NCBI GenBank assembly: GCA_021399435.1
Contig: JAJTUP010000127.1
Coordinates: 62,001 to 126,000, forward strand
Length of the DNA stretch: 64,000 bases
Direction of reading: 5' to 3'
Origin: Diaporthe sp. PMI_573
Taxonomy: Eukaryota > Ascomycota > Sordariomycetes > Diaporthales > Diaporthaceae
Shown: positions 23,371-33,621 of the stretch, piece by piece
Position numbering within the stretch: position 1 is the first letter of the stretch
Layout of the letters: each line of letters starts with the position of its first letter
Program-made: the position numbers and the translations under genes
Notes under the pieces: generated by a model
The model's database searches: none
Seen by the model: only the letters and a program-made list of their open reading frames with translations
Told to the model about the DNA's origin: nothing

Positions 23371-23975
23371 GATCGTGACAGTATGGTCACCGAAGTCCTG
23401 GCGGCACGTATATAACACACGTCCTTGGAATCATTTTTCAAATCGATGCGCTTGGGGCACCGAGCAGCCGTTTCGCCTCTCGGCAGCCCCACTGCCTCTC
23501 CCTGACTCTATCTTCATAGGCGCTGCCACTGTTTAGGTAGTGCCCTTTCTGCCAACCAGTACGTACCTTTTTCTGCCAACCAGTACGTACCTTTTCTGCC
23601 AGTCATCAGTACGTACCTTTTTCTGCCAACCAGTACGTACCTTTTCTGCCAGTCATCAGTACGTACCTTTTTCTGCCAGTCAGTACGTACCTTTTCTGCC
23701 AGTCAGTACGTACCTCTTTCTGCCACTCATCACGTACCCTTTTCTGCCAATCAGTACGTACCTCTTTCTGCCACTCATCACGTACCCTTTTCTGCCAACC
23801 AGTACGTACCTTTTTCTGCCAACCAGTACGTACCTTTTCTGCCAGTCATCAGTACGTACCTTTTTCTGCCAGTCAGTACGTACCTTTTCTGCCAGTCAGT
23901 ACGTACCTCTTTCTGCCACTCATCACGTACCCTTTTCTGCCAATCAGTACGTACCTCTTTCTGCCACTCATCGTT
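23371..23975 (+). repeat. Repeat-family copy with minisatellite array G
   Basis: The leader (23371-23460, ending in the tag TCAAATCGATGCGCTTGG) is followed by the longest array, 23535-23970. About 18 units are organised as a higher-order block of roughly 240 bp repeated twice: CAACCAGTACG and CAGTCATCAGTACG variants recur in the same order. Confidence 0.85.
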
Positions 23976-24380
23976 CTTGGTCTTGTGGTATGTTGTCGCT
24001 TTCCTTGAACCGAAACTGGAAAGACCCATGCTGGAAAGTTTCATGGACAGATATGTATATAAGGCAAAATCTGAGCTACCTTGGCACCGGTGTTGGCGTG
24101 GGCTAGAAAACCCTCTGACATGCATGTAGCATGAGCAAGGCCTTTGGGAACAAGAATTCTTAAATTAGGAAACGGAGCAGTTGCTGTAACCAATCTTGTC
24201 CCAGGATTTACAAGTTCCGATTTCGTTTCCTAAAATTAGAAAACAATATGAAGGGATTGTGTACAGGTGTCTCCATTAAATTGTCGCAAGGTATATATTC
24301 CAGCTACAATATCAACCACAGTGATGCCCATTACTGACAATACTTCCAAAATATGAGGGCCAACATCATTGTTCACAGTA

Positions 24381-24935
24381 TCATCCAGCAGAGCGCAAAT
24401 CCAAGACAACTTGGTTGGTCTCAACGTCACGTGACGGTTGTATTTTCGAGAGCAGCCGTTCAGGGAGCTTCGGTCGCTGGCTGAGGGAAAGAGAGACGAT
24501 TTGATCGGCTGGTATGTCGAGAAGGATGGCAGTGATCCCAGGATCGTCTCGGAGGGCAACTGAAACACGGAGCCTGAATGACAGAATGCCATTCTTGTCG
24601 TAAGAAAGCTGCAGAGAAACAGGCTGCAGGACTTCCGGCGTACAGGACGGAAACTGTTGCACACCCCTGTCTGAGTACGATGAAGTTGTCGGGGTCACTA
24701 AAACGGACTACTCTCCCCTTCTAATGCCTGCGTTTCTTGATTTGGTCCCTGTGTGTCCGGGGGCTGAGTCAAGGCGTTGGTGAAGGTGACGACGTTGACG
24801 GAGTAGCACTCGTCGACAGTGACCGTGGATGTGGGAACTGACTCCTGCGTGGAATCTGGGAACAGCTGCGAGGTCCACGACGTGTTGCCGGCCGTCTTGC
24901 TGCGCTTAACCTGCGTGTAGGTGTACCAACTCTCT
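24381..24935 (-). pseudogene. Unrecognised coding relic
   Basis: On the minus strand, 24935-24720 reads a coding-like stretch (ESWYTYTQVKRSKTAG, then VTVDECYSVNVVTFTNAL). A change of frame then leads into 24698-24381 (LQLSYDKNGILSFRLRVSV, LLDIPADQIVSLSLSQ). Neither half starts with ATG, and the join needs a frameshift or an unseen intron. I do not recognise the family. Confidence 0.3.
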
Positions 24936-25190
24936 GGTTTCTTATCAACCTACTTCTCGTGGTCCCCGTGTCGGTTTCTCAATGTCTTCTTTTCGGCAGA
25001 CGGGGCTGGGTACGGCCTACCTCCACTCGTCCTCCGGTCCACGGACCGCGCGGCGCGGGGGCCAGCTTACAACACGGATGGCACGGCCGGTCGTACATAG
25101 GTTGTCGTCTGGGCATATGATTACATCGTCGGCCTCGCTATCCAAGTGCATCCAAGCTTCCTCATTTGCTTAGTATATGAATAACTAGTG

Positions 25191-25915
25191 CTAATTTGGT
25201 GGGAATCGTGGCCTGTTGAGGCGTTGCCGAGGGGCCCACGCTACAGTACCTACCCCACAACCCTCTTCAAATGTGCAGCCCATCCTCCGTTCATAGAACA
25301 CGTTTTTGCTTTGTTTTGTCAGACAACCACGTAGACATTGCTCTCCCTGCTTTGTGTATAGACACCGCTGCGGTCCATGCACGAGATAAGTCAGGGTGCC
25401 CACATTCGGAACACCTGCCAAGACCGCCACCACACACCCCCTTTCATTCAAACTTGTCTTCCTCGTGGCCACCCTTTCTAGCCCTGCGCCGATCCTCAGA
25501 ATATGCGGCTGACCGCTTCCGGGAAATTGCTTCACTGCTTCTTCAAGGCAGGACCTTTGCCGGATTGTTAAGTTCAAATAATCCTGAATCGATAAACTCG
25601 ATCTCGTGCGGCCGAGAGGATTCACTTCAGCAACCAGTTGGGCGTAGCTGATGGGACTAGTCTCGGGCTGCCCAATCATTTTATTCCCCAAGGGATCTTC
25701 GTCGTCCAGGGGCTGATTGCCAGCTTGTCTACTGGGGGAGGGCGAGCGTGTGCGCTTCGAAGGAAAGCTCTGATTTTGGGTATGGCGGTGTGATATTCAC
25801 GCAAAAGGAGGCGAACAAGGGTTTTCGAGTGTGGTAGGTCCTTCTCCCCAAGCACGGGGTTGTTATACAGCTGTTGACGGCGCCAACGAGTATCATTCAC
25901 GATATTGAACGACAA
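25191..25915 (-). pseudogene. Unrecognised broken gene
   Basis: Two overlapping minus-strand frames look like one reading frame that shifts near 25680. The first reads LYNNPVLGEKDLPHSKTLVR, then PKIRAFLRS. The second reads DDEDPLGNKMIGQPETSPIS, then AQLVAEVNPLG and LNLTIRQRSCLEEAVKQF. No complete domain can be named. The region 25916-26318 has no supported gene. Confidence 0.25.
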
Positions 25916-26330
25916 ATTCGAGCAGATATGCGGCCTTCCTTTCCTGAGTTAGAGGTACTTAAGTGTGTCATCTGGGACCTGAACGTCAGCTAGTGGAGGT
26001 ACTATACCACCGGGAAATTTCCTGACTGAAGTACTGAACGGTATTTTGTAAAGGAAGCAGGGGTCTGAAATAAAGATACGCTTACTACAGCATGTACAGT
26101 ACTTCCTCATGGATGGGGTGCTCTTTGGTGCAATGACATTAAAGCCGCCACTGCCGTAAGTTGTTTCTTATTTCAAAATTTGAGAAATCGGGCTTAATAA
26201 CTGATTATATAGAGCGGTCTTACCCGCAGTGGTCGATGTTTATAGCTTATTCCTTTTCCCCCTCCTTCCTTATGCCTGTCCATATACGCTGCTCCGCTGG
26301 TGGTCGCAGCGGTACACGATGTCCTCCGAG

Positions 26331-26842
26331 AGGAACACCGAAGTCCACGAGCTTATACAACTTTTCAGTGCCATGACTTTAGAAGATAATGTGATTCAAG
26401 ATGGAAATATCGAGACTGCCGGTCAGCCCACTTCGCACATTGATTCCGCGCAGATCAGTACGACAGTCGATGCCATGGACATTGGCACTAAAGAGCCCAC
26501 TCAAGCCGTGCCTTCGTATCGTACAGGTTTTCTCGAGACATCGCAATCATCCCTCAGCCGAAATCGCCTGCGGCTTTCGCACCTTATTACGCTTTGGGTA
26601 GACAGGCGATTTCGGCTGAGGGATGATTGCGATGTCTCGAGAAAACCTGTACGATACGAAGGCACGGCTTGAGTGGGCTCTTTAGTGCCAATGTCCATGG
26701 CATCGACTGTCGTACTGATCTGCGCGGAATCAATGTGCGAAGTGGGCTGACCGGCAGTCTCGATATTTCCATCTTGAATCACATTATCTTCTAAAGTCAT
26801 GGCACTGAAAAGTTGTATAAGCTCGTGGACTTCGGTGTTCCT
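26331..26842. repeat. Near-perfect 240-bp inverted repeat
   Basis: The left arm is 26331-26570 and the right arm 26603-26842, with a 32-bp spacer. The arms are identical in every stretch compared, and the outer ends AGGAACACCGAA / TTCGGTGTTCCT define the edges. Either strand encodes the same peptide inward (MTLEDNVIQDGNIETAGQP and onward). A transcript through it would fold into a long hairpin, a good dicer substrate. The age must be small, because arms of this length would diverge quickly. It lies beside the decayed importin-alpha copy. Confidence 0.9.
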
Positions 26843-26921
26843 TTGCCAGCAGTGCTACCCTTGGCGCTCTTCCTTCCACTGCGCTTCCCCTTCTTTAGTA
26901 CAGTAGACTCCTCAGCAGAGG

Positions 26922-28750
26922 AATTTAAAAGGCGCGGCGCCTTGACCACCGTTGGCACCAGCGCAAAAAGCCGAAGGTGCCATTGGGGCCTTGTGCCTCT
27001 GCCATACCGTCTCCGCTTTTATTATCCTCATCAGAGAAGTACTTCTCGATGATGTTGTAGGCCTTTACGCAGATCTCCTCGTTGGCGTTGGTCCGGCACT
27101 TGTGAATCTTCTTGATATCGCTGCACTCATCAATCAACAGGGCGTAGCGGTTGATGGCGTCAGGTGTGTCACCGGCAGCCTGCTTGTCTACGTCGCCAAC
27201 CTTAAGAATGCCCTCGAGGCCGTGTAGAGCGATCTGGATGATCTTGCTGTCTGGGCAGCCGAGAAGGTCGCACAGAGGCTTGATGCAGCCCTGAGCGACG
27301 ACATAGCAGATCTGGTCGGGATTTAGTAGACCTCTACTAGTAATATTGCTGATAGCCCAGCAAGCCTCCTTGCGTGTCTTAAGGTCACCGTTGGACAGCA
27401 AGTGAACCAGAGGCGGGATGATGTTCGCGTCAATAACGGCCTGAATGTGGGCTGAGTTGCCGGCGGTGATATTGGAGATCGTCCAGGACGCCTCCTTCTG
27501 GATGCCGTCCTTGTTGGAACCCAGGAGGGACAGTAGGCAGGGCAGGGCGCCGCAGTTGATGATGACCTGGGTTTGGACGTTGTCACCGGTGACAATGTTT
27601 CCGACAGAGCGCAGCGCGAGACTCTGCACAGAGGTGGAGTCGTGCATGAGCAACTCGACCAGACGGTGGGGGATACCGGCTTCAATAACGGCCTGAATCC
27701 TATCGTTGGATCCGTTGGACAGGTAGGAGATAGCCCAGCAGGCATTGATCAGGACCTCATCGTCCACAGAAGAGACCAGCTCGGACAGCACGGGAAGGGC
27801 AGGAGCAATCTGCGGCACTATGTTAGCTGAAGGCTTGGTCTGGAGTGGGTGCCAGGATGGCAGATTCAAACGCACTGTGTTCCAGTCTGGCTGGGGGTCT
27901 TGCAGCAGAAGTTGCTAAGGGTCCAGGTGGCGTTGCGCAGTATGCTGAGCTCGCGGCTGTCATCAAGAAGAGCTAGCAGAGGCTTCAGAGCACCACAGCT
28001 CAGGACATAGTCGCGGCATTGCGGGCTGTCACCAGCAACGTTTCCGAGGGCCCAAACAGCCTGCTCGCGGACATCAGGTTCTGGGCTGGCGAGTAGCTCG
28101 ACAAAGATGGGGACGGCGCCGGCCTCGATAACGACCTGGGTCTGTGCAGCGCTGCCCGAGGCGATGTTGGTGAGGGCCCACGCAACCTCGAACTGCACGA
28201 GGGTGTGATGTGATCGGAGCAATTCGACGAAACGGCCGACGACACCGGTGTTGATGACGTCCTCGATAGGGGGGTTGCGCTCCTCACACAAGAGCTCTCG
28301 GATCCAGTTGGTAGCCTGAACTTGCAGATTGGTCTGGTCCGAAAAGATACCCTGCACCTTGTGAGGGAGATCCTCGAACAACTGTTGTGGGTTAGCATAC
28401 TGGTCATTCTAGACAGTCGTGTAGTAAGGAACAGAATGGAAGGAGAGATAGTTGAAATCCATTTTGTTTTAAGGGCTTCGAGAGGTTAGGAAGGGAATGT
28501 AATGATAATACATTGATGCAAGCAGGCTAGAGGCACCGAATGGTGATGCTGAAAAGCGTGGGAGACACATGCCATGGCGACATACTTGGGACGCCGTGTT
28601 TCTCATCCTCACTGTCGGGGGCGGCGGTCAGAGCGGCAGCAGGTCGGTGCCGATGCCTCGTCACCTTGCCAAGTTCTTCTCACACTTTGCCTTTCAAATC
28701 CCAACCTGCTGCTCAATCAAATGTACCCAGCAGGACTTCTCTCACTTAGG
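26922..28750 (-). pseudogene. Importin-alpha (karyopherin alpha) pseudogene
   Basis: A recognisable copy of the nuclear-import adaptor with Armadillo repeats, now broken. The central exon (from 28381) reads the conserved [20 protein letters not shown] and [19 protein letters not shown] blocks. The next exon (from about 27817) has [16 protein letters not shown], then [13 protein letters not shown] and [12 protein letters not shown]. The intron GTGCGT to CCGCAG is still present, but one base is missing in the C-run before it (about 27894), so the exons no longer join in frame. A second one-base shift near 26965 replaces the usual [11 protein letters not shown] end. The N-terminal IBB exon (about 28560-28750) reads EQQVGI-stop-KAKCEKNLAR-stop, consistent with CGA to TGA changes. 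Confidence 0.8.
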
Positions 28751-28980
28751 TGCGAATCAATTCTTTGGGATATAATCTCAGACGCAGAGGAGATTGTCGG
28801 ATACTATTTGAGTGTCACACGGAAGAATCCACAGCGGGTCTGTTTAGACACCAGGATAGTAGGATACCAGCATCTGGCGTCGTGGATAGCTGCATCGGGT
28901 GGACAAATATTCCGCCACACCTTCTGTTAAGTACATAAACCCACTAAATTACATCTGCTTGCCACTGCACTGCACATTCA

Positions 28981-29333
28981 TGAGGGTTTCAATCAACTTT
29001 ATTGGCCGTGCAGCGGGTAATCCCTGGGAGGCCACTGCCCGCAAATTTGCTGGTGTGTGGCCCGGCACGGTGATTCGTGCCGACTGTGGCTGGGCACAGC
29101 CCAGGGACGGCCCCTATCTAAAAAAGCATATAGTTATCTATTCCAAAAAACGCCAAGACATTTTCCTCTACTTTGTCAAAGAGGTCGCAAAGGCCTACGA
29201 AACCGTTGCTTGGACGTCCGCAGAATTGATGACACACTTGACCAAAGAACGGGACCACACTGACGGCTCTATTGGTCCGGGACGACACATTGAGGGCCCC
29301 CGGCAGGCGAAGTATCCATGGAGGAGTACCTAA
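28981..29333 (+). CDS. Unrecognised open frame
   Basis: A 117-residue frame from the ATG at 28981 (the frame is open from 28899). It reads FIGRAAGNPWEATARKFAGV, then WPGTVIRADCGWAQ and FVKEVAKAYETVAW. The composition is coding-like but no family is recognised. It may be a fragment of an old element; 29334-29778 downstream shows no gene. Confidence 0.25.
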
Positions 29334-29778
29334 TGGACGTGCTGTGATACGAACAGAAGAGGCGGTGCACGATCTTTGCAGATGGGCACAGTGCTTCGAC
29401 GCTCTCAGACTACCTGCCGTCCTCGGCGCTTATCCACTTTGATGCAAGACCTGAGGCGGCAAAGCTAGCAGTCCGGCGCCTCCATACTGCTATTTACATG
29501 GTCTTTTCTTGGTCCAAATTCAGCCTTCATTGCTACAATAAGAAGCTTTTGCCGTGGGTTCATGTGATATCGCTTGCAGGAGCTCGCAGAATCATTGGGC
29601 ACGTACCTAGGCAGGCATCCTGCAGGTGTGATGGTGCCCTGTTGGCATGGAAACCTATGTAGGTGCTGCGCCGTTGAACCCCGCGTGCCATACCTACCTA
29701 GGTAGTGCATGCTCGGCATTGGTGCATGCGTCAGCCTCTTATTAAAGAACCTAGCTCATTTCCAGATTTCTCTTCACC

Positions 29779-31407
29779 TTACTTGATTGTTTGTGTGTTG
29801 TCACATTCGATCTTGATTCGCTTGTTGTCCAGGTCCACTGAAAGTTCTGTGAGGAGCCGGCTCACAAATAGTGTTTCTTTTGCTGCTTGAGTAAGAGCTA
29901 GAAGCTCTGCTTCCGTAGTTGACGTGGTGACCGTGTCTTGCCTGTTTGCTCTCCATCCAAAAAGCCGTACACGTGTTTTTTTGGCTCTCCGTCTCTTACT
30001 AAGCCCCTCATTGGCCTTGCGTAATGCGGAAACCTCGCTACGTAAAAGAGCCACTTCGTGCATTACAGCCATCGTACCTTTAGCTAGAAGGTCCACAGCA
30101 GCTAGCATAGGCGTTGGAGAGCTACCCTGGTGGTTGGATATCCGGGTTTTAATAAGCTCTGACTGCGAGGTGGCTTCTCGAGTATTGTGTGGTGTTTGTG
30201 AGACCCAAGGTAGTGCTGTACCTGGCCTTGAGCCTGGGGGTGTTGGGGTGTTGATACGTATATCCAGCTTAGATATCACCCTCTCTGGGTCGTACGGTAT
30301 AAGGCCGGCTCCGGCAAACCCACCCTGGATGTTGTTTTCCGTAATGGAAGCAATAAACGCAGCTCTGAACCCACAGAGAAACTCCAGCTTGCTGATGTGT
30401 GTGATATTCATCCGCATTAGCTGCTCGATTTGGTAGCTGTATGCCTTCTTCAACGGCCCAAAACAGCCAACATCTAATGGCTGGAGTAGGTGTGAGGAAT
30501 GCGGAGGCATACAGAGTGTGATAATATTGTGTTCCTGGCAGTAGGTCTCAAATTCCTCGGAGTGGTGGCTACCGTGGCCGTCCAGGATTAATAGCCGGTA
30601 TATACCCTTCGTACGAGATGCTGTATGGTCGTCGAAGTGTTTGATCCAACCAAGGCCTACTACGTTTGTAGTCCAGCCATTATCGGTCGTTGCAATGCGC
30701 CAAGTAGTCGGAAGGTCGCACTCTTGATACCAGTTGGCAAGGTGGTATTGCCCAGCCAAGATGATAAATGGTGGAATAGCCCAACCTAGAGCATTCACCC
30801 CTTGGATAACCGTAGCCCACTCACGATTGCCAGGCTGGGCCTGTTTAGCCCTACCGCGGCCATCTGAGGTAGTAACTACCATGGTGGACGTGATGATGCC
30901 CATCATAAAGCCGGTCTCGTCGAAATTATACGAATCTTCGTCGAGGATGCCGTATTTGGCCTTGGTGTTTCGTATGAGTGCAAACCACTCGCGAATGACC
31001 TTTGGATCTTCGCATCTGGCCCTTTGGTAGTCGTATTTACGCGTAAAACGCGTACGAAGCTCTGGTTGGCGTTTGACAAAGTTGTGAGCCCATCGTACGC
31101 CAACAGGGGGCGCGTCGCGTTCGCGTAGCAGTCGGTTGGCCATATCTTCCACGTACGCGAGCCGGGGATGGAATGCGCGTGCACACAGCTCAATTATATA
31201 TCGTACGATCGTTTGCTCTTCTAAATCCGTGAGTTTGCGTGAGTTGGCTGGAATATCGCGCCGTGCAGGTCGACCATCGCGTCGGTCACGGAGGGTATCC
31301 TTATTGACGTCGTAGATCCTCGCTGCAGCTTGATTGCTAAGTTTTGGGTCATTTCGAAGAGCGTTGAGTGCCAAGTTTATTCTGGCTTCGTACGAAGTGG
31401 TTTCCAT
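29779..31407 (-). CDS. Fot1/pogo transposase fused to a copia RNase H fragment
   Basis: A single 542-residue frame from the ATG at 31407. Residues about 1-480 are a Fot1-like Tc1/mariner transposase: an N-terminal helix-turn-helix (NQAAARIYDVNKDTLRDR), a CENP-B-like helix block (LEEQTIVRYIIELC, VRWAHNFVKRQPELRTRF) and the DDD core (YNFDETGFMMG, LLILDGHGSHHS, HLLQPLDVGCFGPLKKAY). After KKTRVR the frame changes to a Ty1/copia RNase H segment (QDTVTTSTTEAELLALTQAA, then IECDNTQTIK) of about 50 residues before the stop. The element's 3' end is thus missing and replaced by retrotransposon sequence. The core triad is present, but transposition would need the lost end. Confidence 0.8.
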   Translation of the reverse strand: METTSYEARINLALNALRNDPKLSNQAAARIYDVNKDTLRDRRDGRPARRDIPANSRKLTDLEEQTIVRYIIELCARAFHPRLAYVEDMANRLLRERDAPPVGVRWAHNFVKRQPELRTRFTRKYDYQRARCEDPKVIREWFALIRNTKAKYGILDEDSYNFDETGFMMGIITSTMVVTTSDGRGRAKQAQPGNREWATVIQGVNALGWAIPPFIILAGQYHLANWYQECDLPTTWRIATTDNGWTTNVVGLGWIKHFDDHTASRTKGIYRLLILDGHGSHHSEEFETYCQEHNIITLCMPPHSSHLLQPLDVGCFGPLKKAYSYQIEQLMRMNITHISKLEFLCGFRAAFIASITENNIQGGFAGAGLIPYDPERVISKLDIRINTPTPPGSRPGTALPWVSQTPHNTREATSQSELIKTRISNHQGSSPTPMLAAVDLLAKGTMAVMHEVALLRSEVSALRKANEGLSKRRRAKKTRVRLFGWRANRQDTVTTSTTEAELLALTQAAKETLFVSRLLTELSVDLDNKRIKIECDNTQTIK

Positions 31408-31523
31408 TGTTGGTTGTGGAAAGAGATGGTGTTTTGTTTAAAGGAGGCGCGTTGGGTTGGAAAGTGGCTGACTCGCTTGTCTGGCTGACTCGCTTATCAC
31501 GCACGTTATTTGTGCCTCGCATA
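31408..31523 (-). mobile_element. 5' terminal region of the Fot1-like element
   Basis: Upstream of the transposase start, the minus strand ends in a TIR-like sequence starting TGCGAGGCACAAATAACGTG, next to a TA at 31522-31523. It has two direct GCGAGTCAGCCA motifs inside. No matching inverted end was found on the other side, consistent with the 3' truncation. Confidence 0.5.
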
Positions 31524-31786
31524 TAGTCTGTGATTCTCAAGTCTCAAAGGCGGGCCACAACGAGTAGTGGATCTCTCATTTTAATTCAGCTTTGGAATAT
31601 TCGATTAATTGTATAGTTTGCTCGATTCCTAAATTCTTAATTCTTATGGCGTGAAGCCTCTTTTAACCGCTACGAGGCATATGACAAACTCGTGTTTAAG
31701 CTCAGGGATATTATGACTAAAATTGTTCGCGTAAATCCTATACTCCCCTGCTATCTCTCTATATTTCAGAGAGCGCCTTAGAGAAA

Positions 31787-32380
31787 CTAATCTGTGGATA
31801 CTAACAACAAGGGAAGCAAGCTCATATCTCCATAGGCCACTCCATTGGAGCCCACTGGTTCTATTGGGGCCACATAATCATCAGGAAAACCGTGTGGAAA
31901 GTAAAATTTGGCTGCTTCTGGACTTAGTGAGTCCTGCGTGCCCCGAGGATTGTTAAATGATCTCATGCTGGATAGAGAAATTTCAAGAGGATCCCAAAAT
32001 TCCAGGTCTTCTTCAACTATCCATTTTCCAATATCTACCATCTTAAAAACGTCAACATCAAAGGCACTCTCATCAATTACAGAGAATGAACCATCTTTTC
32101 GATGCTGCTTCTCAGGAGGCATCAGCATGTCGCGGGATCGAGAGGCTTCGAATTCCCTCTGACAATCGTGTATGTTGTGTTGCTTGAACTCGTGTTCCTC
32201 TGAAATAGCGATCGAGGGAGAAAATGATGCCGATATTTTTGAAGATTTCAATTTGCCAACGGCGCGGTACATCGCCCTATGAATCAGTTCTTTGAGATAT
32301 GCAGTCTTTGATTTAGCGTCCTTGATGTTATCCACGAAGGCAACTGTCCTGTCATGCTTGGCCATTCCCTTAGAGTACAT
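31787..32380 (-). CDS. Hypothetical protein
   Basis: A single-exon 197-residue protein from an ATG at 32380. The N-terminus is basic and helical (KHDRTVAFVDNIKDAKSKTA, LKELIHRAMYRAVGKL). The C-terminal half is acidic and ends in KFYFPHGFPDDYVAP. There is no signal peptide or membrane segment. The family is not recognised; the coding-like composition and clean start support it as a real gene. Confidence 0.4.
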   Translation of the reverse strand: MYSKGMAKHDRTVAFVDNIKDAKSKTAYLKELIHRAMYRAVGKLKSSKISASFSPSIAISEEHEFKQHNIHDCQREFEASRSRDMLMPPEKQHRKDGSFSVIDESAFDVDVFKMVDIGKWIVEEDLEFWDPLEISLSSMRSFNNPRGTQDSLSPEAAKFYFPHGFPDDYVAPIEPVGSNGVAYGDMSLLPLLLVSTD

Positions 32381-32708
32381 TGTGGTGGATTAAATTGTTA
32401 GACGAATTATCCTGCCGCTTGTATTGCCAGGAATCATATCAAGAATGGTAGGCGATTTAATCAATTGTAGGCTGGGTGAATTATATGAATAGTTGGCCGG
32501 CTGAAATAATCCCATATATTTTATTGAGCGTCCTGAACCTTGAGATTTGTTCTAGAATTTTGAATTAAGAAAACTAAGTTTAGGTTGTGTAGAGTAGACT
32601 TGGCACATTGCTTATGTATGCAAATTCGGACATTCATCTGTGATATTCTAAGCAGCCGAAGCTGTGTCGGTCGAAGCCCCAACTCAAGCCGCCCCAGGTC
32701 GAGTTGTC

Positions 32709-33621
32709 ATGTTTGAAGCGGAACAGGCGCGGTTCGACGATGGCAGGGTTCCCAGCGAGCAAAGATTCGACATCAGATTTCGACTTTCCTCTAAGCACTT
32801 GAAATCAGCATCTCCTGTCTTCAAGGCCATGCTGGACGGCAATTGGAAAGAGAGCAATTTAACATCTGACCTTTACTACACCCTCTATGCTAGCGACTGG
32901 GATACGGAGGCTCTGCAAATTATCATGGATGTAATGCACAGTAGAAGTCGGAGAGTACCTCGATCTATAACTCTTGAACTACTTGCAAAAATTGCTGTGC
33001 TTGTGGACTACTATTAGTGTCATGACACAGTTAGTTTCTTCTCCGACACATGGATTGAAAACTACAAACTTGGAATGCATATTATCCGTGTTTAACCAGG
33101 CCCACACTATCCAGGAAATATTGCATCTTGTGGTGAGAGAGGCACGGGGGCGTCTTTAGACACTTGAACTTTCTTTGCCGGGATTTATAATTGATATGTT
33201 TTATCTACGAGGAAAAGAGCCTTGCCGCTAACGAATATAGACTCTATCGATCGAAATCGACAGGAGGCTGTGCAACGCATTATTAACAAATATTACAGCC
33301 TTATCTAATATTTCACAAGTCGCGATTGCTGCTCATTTGAGTGTAGTTCGATTCTGCTAGGAAATCTCCTCAAGGCGATGGTTGACCAAGGTCTCTACAG
33401 CCCAAAGCCAGCACGGCCATTTCCATGGCTATAGTGTGGCAGAGCTTATAGAAGGTGTCCGCAAGATCAAATCGTCTACCTGGGCTAAAATCGGTAGCAA
33501 ACCGCGCCCCAAAGTTGCAGCCGCCCATCCTTGCAGTCTCAATGAATTCTTCGAACCCGTCATTATGCAGGTGGAAGATGATTTGAACAATTTGTCGTTA
33601 TATGATGTCCACACAAAATAA
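32709..33621 (+). pseudogene. BTB/POZ-domain protein pseudogene
   Basis: The start reads FRLSSKHLKSASPVFKAML, then DWDTEALQIIMDVMHSRSR and LLAKIAVLVDYY, typical of fungal BTB adaptors. The codon after DYY is TAG (33015-33017), followed in frame by CHDTVSFFSDTWIENYK, so an expected CAG has become a stop. Further down, about 33240-33620 reads DRNRQEAVQRIINKYYSLI, a second stop, then LLKAMVDQGLYSPKPARPF, a frameshift near 33420, and HGYSVAELIEGVRKIKS to the end. The whole gene is present as a linear relic. Confidence 0.65.

Noticed and set aside
10452..23975. Could the regular arrays be CRISPR?
   Set aside because: Units are contiguous tandem copies of 20-25 bp with no unique spacers, and the genome is eukaryotic.
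26501..26800. Minus-strand gene mirrored by the plus-strand frame
   Set aside because: The two frames are the same peptide produced by the palindrome arms; neither has supporting features as a separate gene.
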